Positions 41,968 to 53,661 of a stretch of 64,000 nt of DNA are shown one piece after another. Position numbers and translations under genes: made by a program. Position 1 is the first letter of the stretch. Every line of letters begins with the position of its first letter. Origin of the DNA: Schistocerca nitens. Its lineage: Eukaryota > Arthropoda > Insecta > Orthoptera > Acrididae. The stretch spans positions 172,442,178 to 172,506,177 of the forward strand of contig NC_064622.1 of NCBI RefSeq assembly GCF_023898315.1. Direction: 5' to 3'. The notes under the pieces were generated by a model. The model did not search any database, had not been told where the DNA came from, and saw nothing but the letters and a program-made list of their open reading frames with translations.

Positions 41968-44570
41968 ATACTTGTTCCATAGATCATGAATACGACAATT
42001 CGTAATGATATGGAGCGTGTCAGGTTAATAAAAGATGTCTGTACAAGATATTACATTACACAAAATATTGCATGACACTAATGTTTAAGTTAGTTTTTTT
42101 TCCCCCTCCCTTAATTTATATCTAAAAATTCAGCTAATGAGTAGAAGGAATTGTCATCTAGAAATTCTTTTAATTTATTTTTAAATGTTGGTTGACTATC
42201 TGTCATTCTTTTGGTGCTGTTTGGTAGGTGACTAAAGACTTTCGTAGCAGCATAATTTACCTCTTTCTGTGCCAAAGTCAGATTTAACCCTGCATAGTGA
42301 AGATCATCCTTTCTCCTGGTGTTAAAGCTATGCACACTGCTATTAATTTTGAATTGGGTTGGATTATTAACAACAAATTTCATAAGTGAATATATATACT
42401 GTGAGGTTACTGTGAGGATCCCTAGATCCTTAAATAGATGTCTGCAGGATGACCGTGGGTGGGCTCCAGCAATTATTCTGATTACACGTTTTTGAGCAAT
42501 GAATACTTTTCTACTCAACGAAAGCAGTGAATGAAAGTAGGCATAGTAAGCTAATTTACTGAGATTTTTATCACAAAAATTTGCAATAACCCTAATAGCA
42601 TACGTAGCTGAACTCAGACGTTTCAGCAGACCATCAATGTGTTGCTTCCAGTTTAACCTCTCATCAATGGACACACCTAAAAATTTTGAAAATTCTACCT
42701 TAGCTACAGACTTCTGTTCAAAGTCTATATTTATTACTGGAGTTGTGCCATTTACTGTACGGAACTGTATATACTATGTTTTATCAAAATTTAAAGAGAG
42801 TCCGTTTGCTGAGAACCACTTAATAATTTTGTGAAAAACATCGTTTACAATTACATCACTTAGTTCTTGGTTTTTGGATGTTATTACTATACTTGTATCA
42901 TCAGCAAAAAGAACTAACTTTGCATCTTCATCAATGTGGAATGGTTAGTCATTAATGTATATCAAGAACAGTTAAGGACCTAAGAACGAACCCTGTGGGA
43001 CCCCCTGCTTGATAGCCCCCCAGTTTGAGGAATCAGCTGTTGTTTTAACATTACATGAACCACTTATTTCAACTTTCTGCATTCTTCCAGTTAAGTATGA
43101 ATTAAACCATTTGTGCACTGCCCCCCTCAAACCATAATGATTTAGCTTATCTAAAAGAAATCCATGATTTACACAATCAAAGGCCTTTGAGAGATCACAA
43201 AAAATACCACTAGGTGATGTCCGGTTATTCAGAGCATTTAATATCTGATCAGTGAAAGCGTATATAGCATTTTCTGTTGAAAAGCCTTTCTGAAAACTAA
43301 ACTGACATTTTGTTAGTACTTTATTTTTACAAATATGGGAGGCTACTCTTGAATACATTACTTTCTCAAACATTTTTGATAGAGCTGTCAGAAGAGAGAT
43401 TGGGCGATAGTTGTTGACATCCGACGTATCCCCCTTTTTGTGCAATGGTTTTACAATGGCATATTTCAGTCTATCGGGGAAAACATCCTGCTCCAAAGAG
43501 CTATTACATACGTGGCTGAGAATCCTACTTATATGTGGGGAACAAGCTTTAAGTATCTTGCCAGAAAATGCCATCAATTCCGTAAGAGCTTTTACTTTTC
43601 AGTGAGTTTATTATTTTACTGATTTCGGAGGGAGAGGATGGTGGAAATACAGTTGTTTCAAACTGCACAGGTATGGCCTCTTCTATTAGAAGCCTTGCCT
43701 CTTCTAGTGAAGATCTAGATCCTATTTTCTCCACAACATTTAAAAAATGATTATTGAAAATATTTTCAATTTCTGATTGTTTGTTAGTACACTTGTCATT
43801 CAGTTTTATGCCACTAAAGTCTTCCTGTGCTCTTGGTTGCCCTGTTTCCCTTTCAATAATATTCCAAATTGCTTTAATTTTATTATCAGAGTTACTGATC
43901 TCAGACATGATACACTTGCTTCTGGACTTTTTAATAACTTTTCTTAGTACCGCACAATAGTTTGTATAATATTGAACTATTTCGGGGTCAGTACTCCCTC
44001 TTGCTGTTAGATACAGTTCTCTTTTACGGTTGCAAGATATTCTTATTCCTTTAGTTAGCCAAGGTTTTTTATATGTTTCCTTGGAATTGTGTTTAACTAT
44101 TTTCTTAGGAAAACAATTTTCAAATACCCTTAAAAATGTATCGTGAAATAAGTTATATTTCAAGTTTGCATCGGGTTCCATATACACTTCATCCCAGTCT
44201 AGCTGCTTTAGGCTTTCCCTAAAGTTTGCAATATTTATATTGTTAATTGAACGCACTGCTTTGAAATTCTGATTTGATATACTGCATGGAGCTATGTCAT
44301 GTGCTGTAACTAGCTGTGCACCATGATCTGAAAGACCATTCTCAACAGGATAAGCATTTGTGTCCTTAAACTTATCTTGGTCTATAAAAAAGTTATCTAC
44401 CAATGTCCTGCTGTTCTTTGTTATCGGAATAGGAAAATCAATGGCGGAGCTCAAATTGAAAGAACTGAGTAATACTACATGGTCATTCTTCCTATTACAC
44501 TCTTTCAGGGAATCAACATTGAAATCCCCACAAATGATAATTTGCTTCCCCCTGTCTGACAGGTTGATGC
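41968..44570 (-). pseudogene. LINE, endonuclease end through RT, TAATC-tailed
   Basis: Minus strand in order: GDFNVDSLKECNRK (endonuclease end, ~44530), NGLSDHGAQLV, the linker with KPWLTKGIRISCNRKRELY, KPLHKKGDTSDVNNYRPISLL, DLSKAFDCVNHGFLLDKLNHYG, QGVPQGSFLGP, FADDTSIVI (near 42880) and SIDERLNWKQHI to FLDIN at 42111. Only about three disruptions interrupt it (near 43560, 42970 and 42680). The domain order and motifs are Jockey/CR1-group. It is 5' truncated at about 44570. It is the best-preserved LINE in the window, but still inactive. Confidence 0.85.
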
Positions 44571-44711
44571 TGGAAGCCGACGTATATCAAAATTTGTCGC
44601 AGAATCCAACATCCACAATAATGAGGAAAACGTCGGAACTTCTCAACAAGTCATCAGTGGAAAAGAATGTCGTTAAGAATCTCCTCCCTCTTGCACCCCT
44701 AAAAGTTCATA

Positions 44712-44965
44712 TACCGAGATAGGTGACGCAGTGGTTAGCACACTGGACTCGCATTCAGGAGGACGACTGTTCAAACCCGCGTGTGGCCATACAGATTTAC
44801 GTTTCCCGTGTGATTTCCCTAAATCGCTCCAGGCAAATGCCGGGATGGTTTCTTAGACAGGGCACTGCCGATTTCCTCCCCCATCCTTGACACGATCCGA
44901 GGTTATGCTCCGTTTCTAGTGACAGCAATGTCGATGGGACGTTAAACCCAATCTTCCTTTCTTCC
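44712..44965 (+). mobile_element. SINE, fourth family (AAATCGCTCCAGGCAAATGCC core)
   Basis: A tRNA-like head (GACGCAGTGGTTAGCAC...GTTCAAACC) is followed by a central AAATCGCTCCAGGCAAATGC and a GGGACGTTAAACCCAATC end. AAAAGTTCATA flanks both sides (44701-44711, 44966-44976). Confidence 0.9.
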
Positions 44966-45234
44966 AAAAGTTCATACGAAGGGAATAACTCTACAGCTCA
45001 TCGTGACCACCATTGCGTCGCTGGGTTACTGACTCGCGAAACATTTGGCCAGCTTTCTTTCTACATATGTTGGTCACTGTGTGCACTATATCAAGAATAC
45101 GATAGACATCATGAGCCGAATTAAATTTGAGCACCGTAGATAAGGAGATATGATGGTCCTCTTTGATTGACTTTCAATATTCATACGCATTGCCATCAAA
45201 GACTACATAATAGATCTTCTCTTCCAGTTCTTCG

Positions 45235-45390
45235 ACTGCACTTTTGAGGATTTATGTCATGAAACTTTTTTCCGTTGAATGGTGGAGAATATTTCAACGA
45301 GAGAAAAGGTGTCACAGTGGGAAGTCAAATAAGTCTAGTTATTGCCAACCTCTTAATGGAATGCGTAGACACGGCTAATGCAATGTCAGC
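45235..45390 (+). pseudogene. Penelope-like element RT fragment
   Basis: The plus strand reads NGGEYFNERKGVTVGSQI and SLVIANLLMECVD. In intact elements this is the (Y/W)F.Q..GVAMGSPLSPVIANLFME block of Penelope-like reverse transcriptase. No GIY-YIG domain is seen. It is only about 50 codons, in one frame, with the surroundings unrecognisable. Confidence 0.65.
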
Positions 45391-45419
45391 GCTTAACTTC
45401 GGTGATCTCACGGGAACTG

Positions 45420-45660
45420 ATGTATCCACTACGGCAAGGCCGTAGCCTTATCGCGAGCGGTACCCTTACCATTTGGCTAGCGGTGCACGACTCAAGGCCA
45501 GACCGAAACTTCTATACGTCGTCAACCAAGCGGGAAATCCGGGTTCGAGTCTCAGGCCGGCACAAATTTTCATTGTCTTCATTCCATTCTACAGTTGATC
45601 ATTGGCTTTATTCGCAATTGCGAATGCATTTACTGTATTTCATAATGGTTGTAGTCGCTG
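45420..45660 (+). mobile_element. SINE, fifth family (CATTCCATTCTACAG body)
   Basis: Contains CTTATCGCGAGCGG, a B-box-like CCGGGTTCGAGTCTC and the body CACAAATTTTCATTGTC...CATTCTACAGTTGAT. The same family is in the left half of 41545-41932 on the minus strand. Confidence 0.6.
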
Positions 45661-45894
45661 CAGTGCCTTTTGCTTAGGACATGCATGCATATCCAAAGGA
45701 ACTTTGCATCGTAATCCGAATAACACAAGCACTGCAATATCGGATGTCTTCAGTAGTCGATATGCTAAGCACAGAGGTTCTCAGAACACGCAATGCGATC
45801 TTTGGTTGTCAGTAGCATATACTCTCCCGTCCCTACTATTCAGTCCATGCATCGAAGAAACAATCAAAGATATAAGTGAAAGGATCAAGAGTGG

Positions 45895-46115
45895 AAATAA
45901 AATGCACTGGACTTCGTCGCAGTGGCAGAGCGTTGCATGGTGTGATGAATTCCGATACCTACTTCACTATGCCGATGGGAGGGCGCGAATCTGTCGTCTG
46001 CCAGGGGAAATGCTCCTTGACCCCTGTACTGCCAGACGGATTCATGCTGGTGACGGCTCCGTTATGGTCAGGGCAACATTCACGTCGGCATCCATGAATC
46101 CAGAAGAAGTCTACT
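45895..46115 (+). pseudogene. Tc1 transposase scrap (family of 32500-33583)
   Basis: The plus strand reads HWTSSQWQSVAWCDEFRYLLHYADG, CRLPGEMLLDPCTARR and VRATFTSASMNPEEV in one open frame. It is a short central piece without terminal repeats. The SDES motif has become CDEF. Confidence 0.8.
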
Positions 46116-46320
46116 ACCATGGAAGATATTCCTTGTTGTCTTAACAGATGTCGTATCATCCTTCTACTTGTCAAGTGTTTTCCATATATTCTTTTTCTCT
46201 CCGATTGCGACGAGAATTTCCTTTCTCCCTACCTTATCAGTCCACCCAGTTTTCTACTTTCTTCTGTTGCACAACATCGCAAATGTTACTATTCTCTTCT
46301 TTTCCGGTTTTCCCACAGTC

Positions 46321-46527
46321 GCCGGCCAGTGTGGCCGAGCGGTTCTAGGCGCTTCAGTCTGGAACCGTGCTGCTGCTACGGTCGCAGGTTCGAATCCTGC
46401 CTCGGGCATGGATGTGTGTGATGTCCTTAGGTTAGTTAGGTTTAAGTACTTCTAAGTTCTAGGGGACTGATGACCTCAGATGTTAAGTCCCATAGTGCTC
46501 AGAGACATTTGAACATTTTTTTTTATC
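46321..46527 (+). mobile_element. tRNA-related SINE (main family)
   Basis: Full plus-strand copy from GCCGGCCAGTGTGGCCGAG to a T-rich end. CCCACAGTC flanks both sides (46312-46320 and 46528-46536). Confidence 0.95.
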
Positions 46528-46536
46528 CCCACAGTC

Positions 46537-47513
46537 CATGCTCAGATCCTGTTCTCCAAACGTATACTCTCAAAAATTTCTGTCTGAGTTTAAGGGCTAT
46601 GTCTGATACTAGTAGAATTCACCGTTTATGTTGTTTACGCACTCTACGCCCACGACTTACAAGTCTGTTTCGAAATCTGTGATCACTTTTATCGTTAGGT
46701 CTCTGTAATACTGGGATCAAAAGTCGATGCTATCCAGTATATGCCCTTTTTGTGAGTGGCACAAATATTGGAAAGTGAATTGCAAGTCAATTTACAGTCT
46801 TCCCGAGAACATTTTGGTGCCTTCTGCACAGGTACAGCATTTACAAATCTCAGTATTCTCACGCTGGTGAGTCAGAAGAATCTTAACATCGTATGCATAT
46901 TGCTTTTTACATTTTTTTGGTGAAAGTAATTGTAAATCAGTCAATCTTCGACGAGAACAGTATTGGTTGAGAGCAAATAAATTAGTATCTTTAAGATAAA
47001 ATTTTCTCACTCCACCATTTGTTCCCGAAACGTTCTGATGAGGCGAACATGTCGACTTAGAAATAAATATCGTTACAGGATTCTGACTCACTAAATAGAA
47101 GTTTCAGTGCGACGTTGTTTCCAATGTATTACAGGTGCAATTTCGAGAAACATATTCTTTCCTTTTAATCTTGAAAGTTAGCTGGTCCTTTTGAATTATA
47201 TGAATTGAATTATTTTTTATTTTGTGGATAATGGAACCTCAGCTGCCTTAGCACTTAGCAGCGTGAATAATTATCAATTTAACAATTGTATGATTGTGCT
47301 GGATTCTATCTGAGGATAGAATCGGTTGTTTGCTCATTTGTGCGTTGAGTTCATGGATGTTGCAGTTAAGTTACGTAAACGACTGTTGAACCCCGGACGA
47401 CTCGCACAAAGTACGACGAGAGAGGTAAACGTATCAAAAGGAAGACCTTTAAGAATTAAGTGGGAGAGGTACGTCAGTATCCCTAGACCTCGTGCTCCTA
47501 CTATGTACCGGCG
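46537..47513. other. No gene recognised
   Basis: About 1 kb, AT-rich. A 99-residue minus-strand frame (47091-46792) has paired cysteines near its end (CKCC.C), but no family is recognisable. Confidence 0.45.
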
Positions 47514-47523
47514 AGAAGAAGCC

Positions 47524-47719
47524 GCCGGCCGAAGTGGCCGTGCGGTTAAAGGCGCTACAGTCTGGAACCGCGCGACCGCTACGGTCGCAGGTTCGAATCC
47601 TGCCTCGGGCATGGATGTTTGTGATGTCCTTAGGTTAGTTAGGTTTAACTAGTTCTATGTTCTAGGGGACTAATGACCTCAGCAGTTGAGTCCCATAGTG
47701 CTCAGAGCCATTTTTTTTT
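47524..47719 (+). mobile_element. tRNA-related SINE (main family)
   Basis: Full copy with AGAAGAAGCC on both sides (47514-47523 and 47720-47729). B box and 3' body are well conserved. Confidence 0.95.
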
Positions 47720-47964
47720 AGAAGAAGCCTTTTCCTCGTCCTGCCATCGTAAATGTGCGCTGTTCTGTCTGGAGATGAACCACATTGGTGACAGAATACG
47801 ACGCAACGGCTGAACATGATAACAGTGCCATAATCAACGAGTTTCTTTAGCTCAAAGCAAAGACAAGAAAGACATGCAGAGTAAAAAATCAGAAAGAAAA
47901 CAATCGAATGTTTTCTGAAATGATTTGTGTAAAAGTAAGAAATGAAATAGGCTACAGAAACATT

Positions 47965-49130
47965 TCTACATCTACATCATCTACATCTACATGGATACTC
48001 TGCAGATCACATTTAAGCGCCTGGCAGAGGGTTCATCGAACCACCTTCAGAATTCTCTATTATTCCAATCTCGTATAGAGCGCGGAAAGAATGAACACCT
48101 ATATCTTTCCGTACAAGCTCTGATTTCCCTTATTTTATCGTGGTGATCGTTCCTCCCTATGAACGTTGGTGTCAACAAAATATTTTCGCATTCGGAGGAG
48201 AAAGTTGGTGATTGGAATTTCGTGAGGATTCCGTAGCAACGAAAAACGCCTTTCGTTTAACGATTTCCAGTCCAAATCTTGTATCATTTCTTTGACACTC
48301 TCTCCCATATTTCGCTATAATACAAAACGTGCAGTCTTTCTTTGAACGTTTTCGATGTACTCCGTCAGTCCTATCTGGTAAGGATCCCACACCGCGCAGC
48401 TGTATTCTAAAAGAGGACGGACAAACGTAGTGTAGGCAGTCTCCTTAGCAGGTCTGTTACATTTTCTAAGTGTCCTGCAAATGAAACGCAGTCTTTGGTT
48501 AGCCTTCCCCACAACATTTTCTATATGTTCCTTCCAATTTAAGTTATTCGTAATTGTAATACCTACGTATTTAGTTAAATTTACGGCTTTTAGATTAGAC
48601 TGATTTATCGTGTAACCGAAGTTTAACGAGTTCCTTTTAGCACTAATGTGGATGACATCACACTTTTCGTTATGCAGGGTCAACTGCCACTTTTCGCACC
48701 ATTCAGATACTTTTTTCTAAATCGTTTTGCAGTTTGTTTTGATCTTCTGATGACTTTATTAGTCGATAAATGACAGCGTCATCTGCAAATAACCGAAGGC
48801 GGCTGCTCAGATTGTCTCCCAAATCGTTTATATAGATAAGGAACGGCAAAGGGCCTATAACACTACCTGGGGGAACGCAAGAAATCACTTTTGTTCTACT
48901 CCATACTTTCCGTCATTTACTGCGAACTGTGATCTCTTTTACAGGAAATCACAAATCCAATCACGTAACTGAGACGATATTCCATAAGCACGCAATTTCA
49001 ATACGAGCCGCCTGTATGGTACAGTGTCAAAAGTCTTCTGGAAATCCAGAAATACGGAATCGATCTGAAATCCCTTGCCAAGGACTTGACGTGTCTTTCA
49101 GTCATGCTCTAGATCAGATACAGCAAACGA
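47965..49130 (-). pseudogene. GTAGAT-tailed LINE, RT region
   Basis: Minus strand: FLDFQKTFDTVPYRRLVLKLRAYG (near 49050), PPGSVIGPLPFLIYINDLGD, FADDAVIY, then NLTKYVGITITNNLNWKEHI, FVRPLLEYSCAVWDPYQ and VQRKTARFVL. Stops break it near 48930 and 48700. The tail TAGATGTAGATG complements 47970-47995. Same family as 650-1945 and 60430-62066. Confidence 0.85.
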
Positions 49131-49149
49131 GGCAGAGACTGAGAATTTA

Positions 49150-50290
49150 AAGTTCGATGTTTCACTTAGAATCTTTCAGTTCTACAGAGTACTAGAGGAT
49201 ATTTGTCCTGTTATAGGCCTTGACATATGCATGTCATCTATGCCCGAAGGTGTAAAAAAATTCCAACAATTTTTTAATCTCAAAAAGTTCTCAATAGAGA
49301 ACCTTTCAAACATCAGGAAAGAGAATGCACCCTCTCAATCGGCATCTCATTTGCTGCAGATGGTTTCAGTATCATCCAAAGCCGCATCCAGTGCATCTCT
49401 CATATTTTTTTTCCTTACTTTTGGACAAAATATCTTACAAAATATTTAACCTTTCTTTCAGGAATATGATTTAGAAAATTCCTGAAGATAGTTGTTCATT
49501 CGAAGCAATCAATTTTAAAAATCAAATATCACACTAATTCATATTCCTGTACACCTGCTAGGGACAAACCTTTTTCATTCACCTCGTTTGCTTTTTTAGC
49601 GTCTTTCGTTCTCGAAACGTCCTATATTTTGTACTTGATGCGAAGGAAGCGTTTTTGACAGAGAAATATCACACAAACGTACCTTATTATGAGCCAATAA
49701 CTGGGCTTTGAAGAGAAGAACTTTTTGAGACTTTATTTACATTTGTGTGTTGTCTCCATAAAAGTTCTATTTTTCCCTCAAATAACTTATTAAGTTTTTC
49801 TTAATTTCTTTATTTCTTTCCAGCAATTAAATCTTTTGTTACAAAACTAGACCTCTTGCAGGTCTGTTAGATATCCTCTTTGTCATTTGGCTATGAAAAT
49901 TCGGATTAGATTCCGTACTTTAAAGTTCCCTCAAAACACTAATTAAATATTTCATATTTGACAGGCTTTGTTTCAAGCTACTAAACTTTATTGAAAACCT
50001 AGACATAACGCTGGTCAGTTTCGTACTGAATTTGTCCGTTTCCCACTCTTCATTTGACAAAGAAAGTTAGGATTAAAACCCATTCTGTAATTTATTGGAA
50101 ATCATGTTTTCGTTGCACTGAAATTTGACCATTTACAGTAGAAATACCATTTCTGGGATGGTACATGTTCTCAGTTCCCAATTACACACCTTTCTCTTTT
50201 ATTTCTAATTAATAGTTTACGCATCATTATTAATTTATGAGGAGCGTTATTCTGAAACAAAGATACAGCAACTGTCAAGAACAGTAAGAT
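49150..50290. other. AT-rich stretch, no gene recognised
   Basis: 1.1 kb of AT-rich DNA with short frames. No repeat family shared with the window is visible. Confidence 0.5.
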
Positions 50291-50293
50291 ATA

Positions 50294-51684
50294 CACTACT
50301 GGCTATTAAAATTGCTACACCAAGAAGAACTGCAGATGATAAACGGGTATTTATTGGGCAAATACATTACACCAGAACTGACATGTGATTATATTTTCAC
50401 GCAATTTGGATGCATAGATCCTGAGAAATCAGTACCCAGAACAACCACCTCTGACCGTAATAACGGGTTTGGTACCCCTCCGCATTGAGTCGAACAGAGC
50501 TTGGATGGCGTGTACAGATACAGCTTCCCATGCAGCTTCAACACGATACCACAGTTGATCAAGAGTAGTGACTGCCGAGCCAGTTTCTCGGCCACCATTG
50601 ACCAGACGTTTTCAATTGGTGAGTGATCTGGAGAATGCACTGGCCAGGGCAGCAGTCGAACATTTTCTGTATCCAGAAAGGCCCGTACAGGACCTGCAAC
50701 ATGCGGTCGTACATTATCCTGCTGAAATGTAGGGTTTCGCAGAGATCGAATGAAGCGTAGAGCCACGGATCGTAAAACATCTGAAATGTACCGTCCACTG
50801 TTCAAATTGCCGTCAGTGCGAACAAGAGGTGACCGAGACGTGTAACCAATGGCACCCCATACCATCACGCCGGGTGATACGCCAGTATGGCGTGTACACC
50901 CTTTCAATGTGCCTTCACCGCGACGTCGCCAAATACGGATGCGACCATCATGATGCTGTAAACAGAACATAGATCCATCTGAAAAAATGACGATTTGCCA
51001 TTCGTGCACCCAGGTTCGTCGTTGGGTACACCATCGCAGGCGCTCCTGTCTGTGATGCAGCGTCAAGCGTAACCGCAGCCATGGTCTCCAAGCTGATAGT
51101 CCATGCTGCTGCAAACATCGTCGAACTGTTCGTTCTGATGGTTGTTGTGTTACAAAGTTCCACATCTGTTGACTCAGGGATCGAGACGTGGCTGCACGAC
51201 CCGTTACAGCCGTGCGGATAAGATGCCTGTCATCTCGACTGCTAGTGATACGAGGCCGTTGGGGTCCAGCACGGCGTTCGATATTACCCTCCTGAACGCA
51301 CCGATTCCATATTCTGCTAACAGTCATTGGATCTCATCCAACGCGAGCAACAATGTCGCGATACGATAAACCGCAATCGCGATAGGCTATAATCCGACCT
51401 TTATCGAAGTCGGAAACGTGATGGTACGCATTTCTCCTCCTTACACGAGGCATCACAACAACGTTTCACCAGGCAACGCCGGTCAACTGCTGTTTGTGTA
51501 TGAGTAATCGGTTGGAAACTTTCCTCATGTCAGCACGTTGTAGGTGTCGCCACCGGCGCCTACCTTGTGTGAATGCTCTGAAAAGCTAATCATTTTCATA
51601 TCACAGCATCTTCTTCCTGTCGGTTAATTTTCGCGCCTGTAACACGTCATCTTCGTGGTGTATCAATTTTAATGGCCAGTAGTG
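50294..51684 (-). mobile_element. Tc1-like transposon, nearly intact
   Basis: Ends CACTACTGGC.ATTAAAATTG on both sides, with TA at 50292-50293 and 51685-51686. At 1,391 bp it carries a single transposase on the minus strand. Confidence 0.92.
50389..51453 (-). pseudogene. Tc1-like DD34E transposase with one early stop
   Basis: Start at MPRVRRRNAYHHVSDFDKG (51453), just inside the terminal repeat. The first helix-turn-helix (RDCGLSYRDIVARVG) is followed by an in-frame TGA (about 51334) where relatives likely have CGA. The frame then stays open: MTVSRIWNRCVQEG, FSDGSMFC (first catalytic D, with the usual E changed to G), MVWGAIGYTSRSPLV, FQQDNVRPH and SPDHSPIENVW. I count 34 residues between the second D and the E. 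The C-terminal 60 residues are out of register after a deletion. One CpG-type mutation is enough to explain the stop. Confidence 0.88.
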
Positions 51685-51784
51685 TAGATTTTGTTTTCCT
51701 GTCAGTTTCTTTGGAAAGTTTGTCGAATCTGTGCTTTATTTACTACAATTTTACATTTCATTTTTTGTTCTTGTCTTTTTCATC

Positions 51785-52345
51785 GCTATACAAGGGACAA
51801 TCGAAAAGTTTCCATTTGAAGGCATTGCCGCAGCGTCTATGCAACTTTACGCGATTCGGATGCGGGTGTATAAGCACCGACATAACAGGCAAAGGATCAG
51901 TGTGGCTTTCGTGTCTTTCCGAAGTGCATGTGGTAAAAGCGGAAACATGACCTATGGCGACGTTATTACCGAAGCGGACCAACGTGCTGTTGTTCTTTTC
52001 TTGGCTGCCAAAAGACAAACACTACAGACACCCAATGCAGGATGAAGAATGTGTATGGGGCAGCATGTCTGTCGAAAACCACCGTTATGGTATGTTGTGC
52101 CAAATTCCATGCTGGTAGCGATTCGACACAAGACGCCGGTCGATCTGCGAGATCAGCGTCAACTGGGAGACGGGAGTGGGAAACACTTGAGCACTCGACT
52201 TGTGGGCTACATTACGCAACTGGACACAGTGCTTTACGAAACGAGTATATTCAACCTGGTGCGTCGGTTGGATGATTGCCTCAGTGTCCACAGTGGTACT
52301 GCTTGATTGGCATAGCGATTCTGTACTGTACGGCCTTCGAATGGA
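51785..52345 (+). pseudogene. Mariner-like element, 5' part only
   Basis: A terminal-repeat-like GGGACAATCGAAAAGTTTC is followed by a start at 51947 (MTYGDVITEADQRAVVLFLA) and, after a frameshift, MKNVYGAACLSKTTV and KFHAGSDSTQDAGRSARS. This is the helix-turn-helix region of a mariner transposase. It is truncated before the catalytic domain, where a SINE begins. Confidence 0.7.
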
Positions 52346-52354
52346 ATCTATTTG

Positions 52355-52536
52355 GAAATTGGAAATTTGTGGTAAGGTCTTATTGGACCAAACTCCTTAG
52401 GTCATCGGTCCCTAAGCCTACACACTACTTAATCTAACTTGAACTAAGCTACCCTATGGACAACACACACATCCATGCCCGAGGGAGGACTCGAACCTCG
52501 GACGGGGGAAGCCGCAAAGACCGTGACAAGGCGCGC
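52355..52536 (-). mobile_element. SINE, second family
   Basis: Minus-strand copy of the 26574 family: GGACTCGAACCTCGG complements the B box, GGTCATCGGTCCCTAAGC complements the body. It lies between the mariner scrap and the solo LTR. Confidence 0.75.
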
Positions 52537-52547
52537 TCCTTTCCTTT

Positions 52548-53162
52548 TATGAAAGGTCCCCTTAGAAATATTATTAAATGACTGTACTTAAACTGACACA
52601 CAATATTTTTAGCGCAATGCAGTCTGACTTTCAATAATCCCTACAAAAGAATGGCCCTGACTAACATTAACCTGTACCCTTCACAAATCACTTACCTCAC
52701 AAAAATCTTCGTTACTCGAACTACTGCAATACAGCGAGCGCCACTACTGCCTGCCAGCTAAATAAAAGATTCTAACTACTGAAGGCACTAACTACTGATA
52801 GGCATACTTAGCAAATGAAAGATTTTGATAGACAACAAACAATGTATTTACCTTAATAGTGTTCAAAAGTCATATATATCAGTTCATGACATCCAGTCTC
52901 ACAAATTTACTGTCTCTGATGGACACACGTCCAGATCATCCGTTCTCAAAACTCCGCCATCTCTCCCCCCACATCCACCACTGCTGGCGGCTCACCTCCA
53001 ACTGCGCAACGCTATGCGCTGTTAACAGCCAACTGCCCAACACTACAATAGCAGGTTCCAACAATGCAAGCCAGCCACAGGCTGCACACAGCACAGTCAG
53101 TGATTTTCGTATAGAGCGCTACATGGCGTTACCAACATAAAAACCTAAACAGCCTACTTACA
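52548..53162. mobile_element. Solo LTR-like element, copy 2
   Basis: 615 bp, collinear with 865-1597 apart from the AT expansion and small gaps. CTTT flanks both sides (52544-52547, 53163-53166). The start reads TATGAAAGGTCCCC, so the expected TG has probably mutated to TA. Confidence 0.7.
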
Positions 53163-53196
53163 CTTTCTCCATATGATCTTGGTCATTGTTCTTTGC

Positions 53197-53232
53197 CGGC
53201 CGGTGTGGCCTAGTGCTCAGAGCCATTTGAAG
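53197..53232 (+). mobile_element. 36-bp internally deleted SINE ('micro-SINE')
   Basis: Only the first 14 bases (CGGCCGGTGTGGCC) and the last 22 bases of the main SINE remain. Perfect 13-bp flanks CATTGTTCTTTGC lie at 53184-53196 and 53233-53245. Confidence 0.9.
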
Positions 53233-53245
53233 CATTGTTCTTTGC

Positions 53246-53661
53246 TTTCCCTGGAACCCACTGAATTTGTCAACCTTTATTCCAAGTACTTCTTTATACC
53301 AGTCCTCTTTCTGATTGATCCCAATTTCCTCCACGTCTTTTCTTCGTTTTTCTTCTGTACCAATGTTTCTCCTCTACTTCTTCCATTTTTTGCTTCTCAT
53401 TCTGTATCAGGCATTTTGAAACGCTAAGTGCTAGTGGCTTAACAACAGTGGTGTAATGTCTGATGTTTTGCGTATTTTACGAACTTGCAGAATGCTGAAA
53501 TTGAAAAATAGGCTCACAATTTGTTTTATAATTGAAGTAAATGGTTGAAGCTCCGTCGTAAGCTGTATTAAGAAGTATCTTTTTTTATTTATCCATAAGA
53601 GAAGACGAATTTTTACCATGAGGCGAAAGTCGCCGTTGAGCCACTAAAGTGATATTTTGTA
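53246..53661. other. No gene recognised
   Basis: About 400 bp of T-rich DNA with no coding or repeat signature. Confidence 0.5.
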
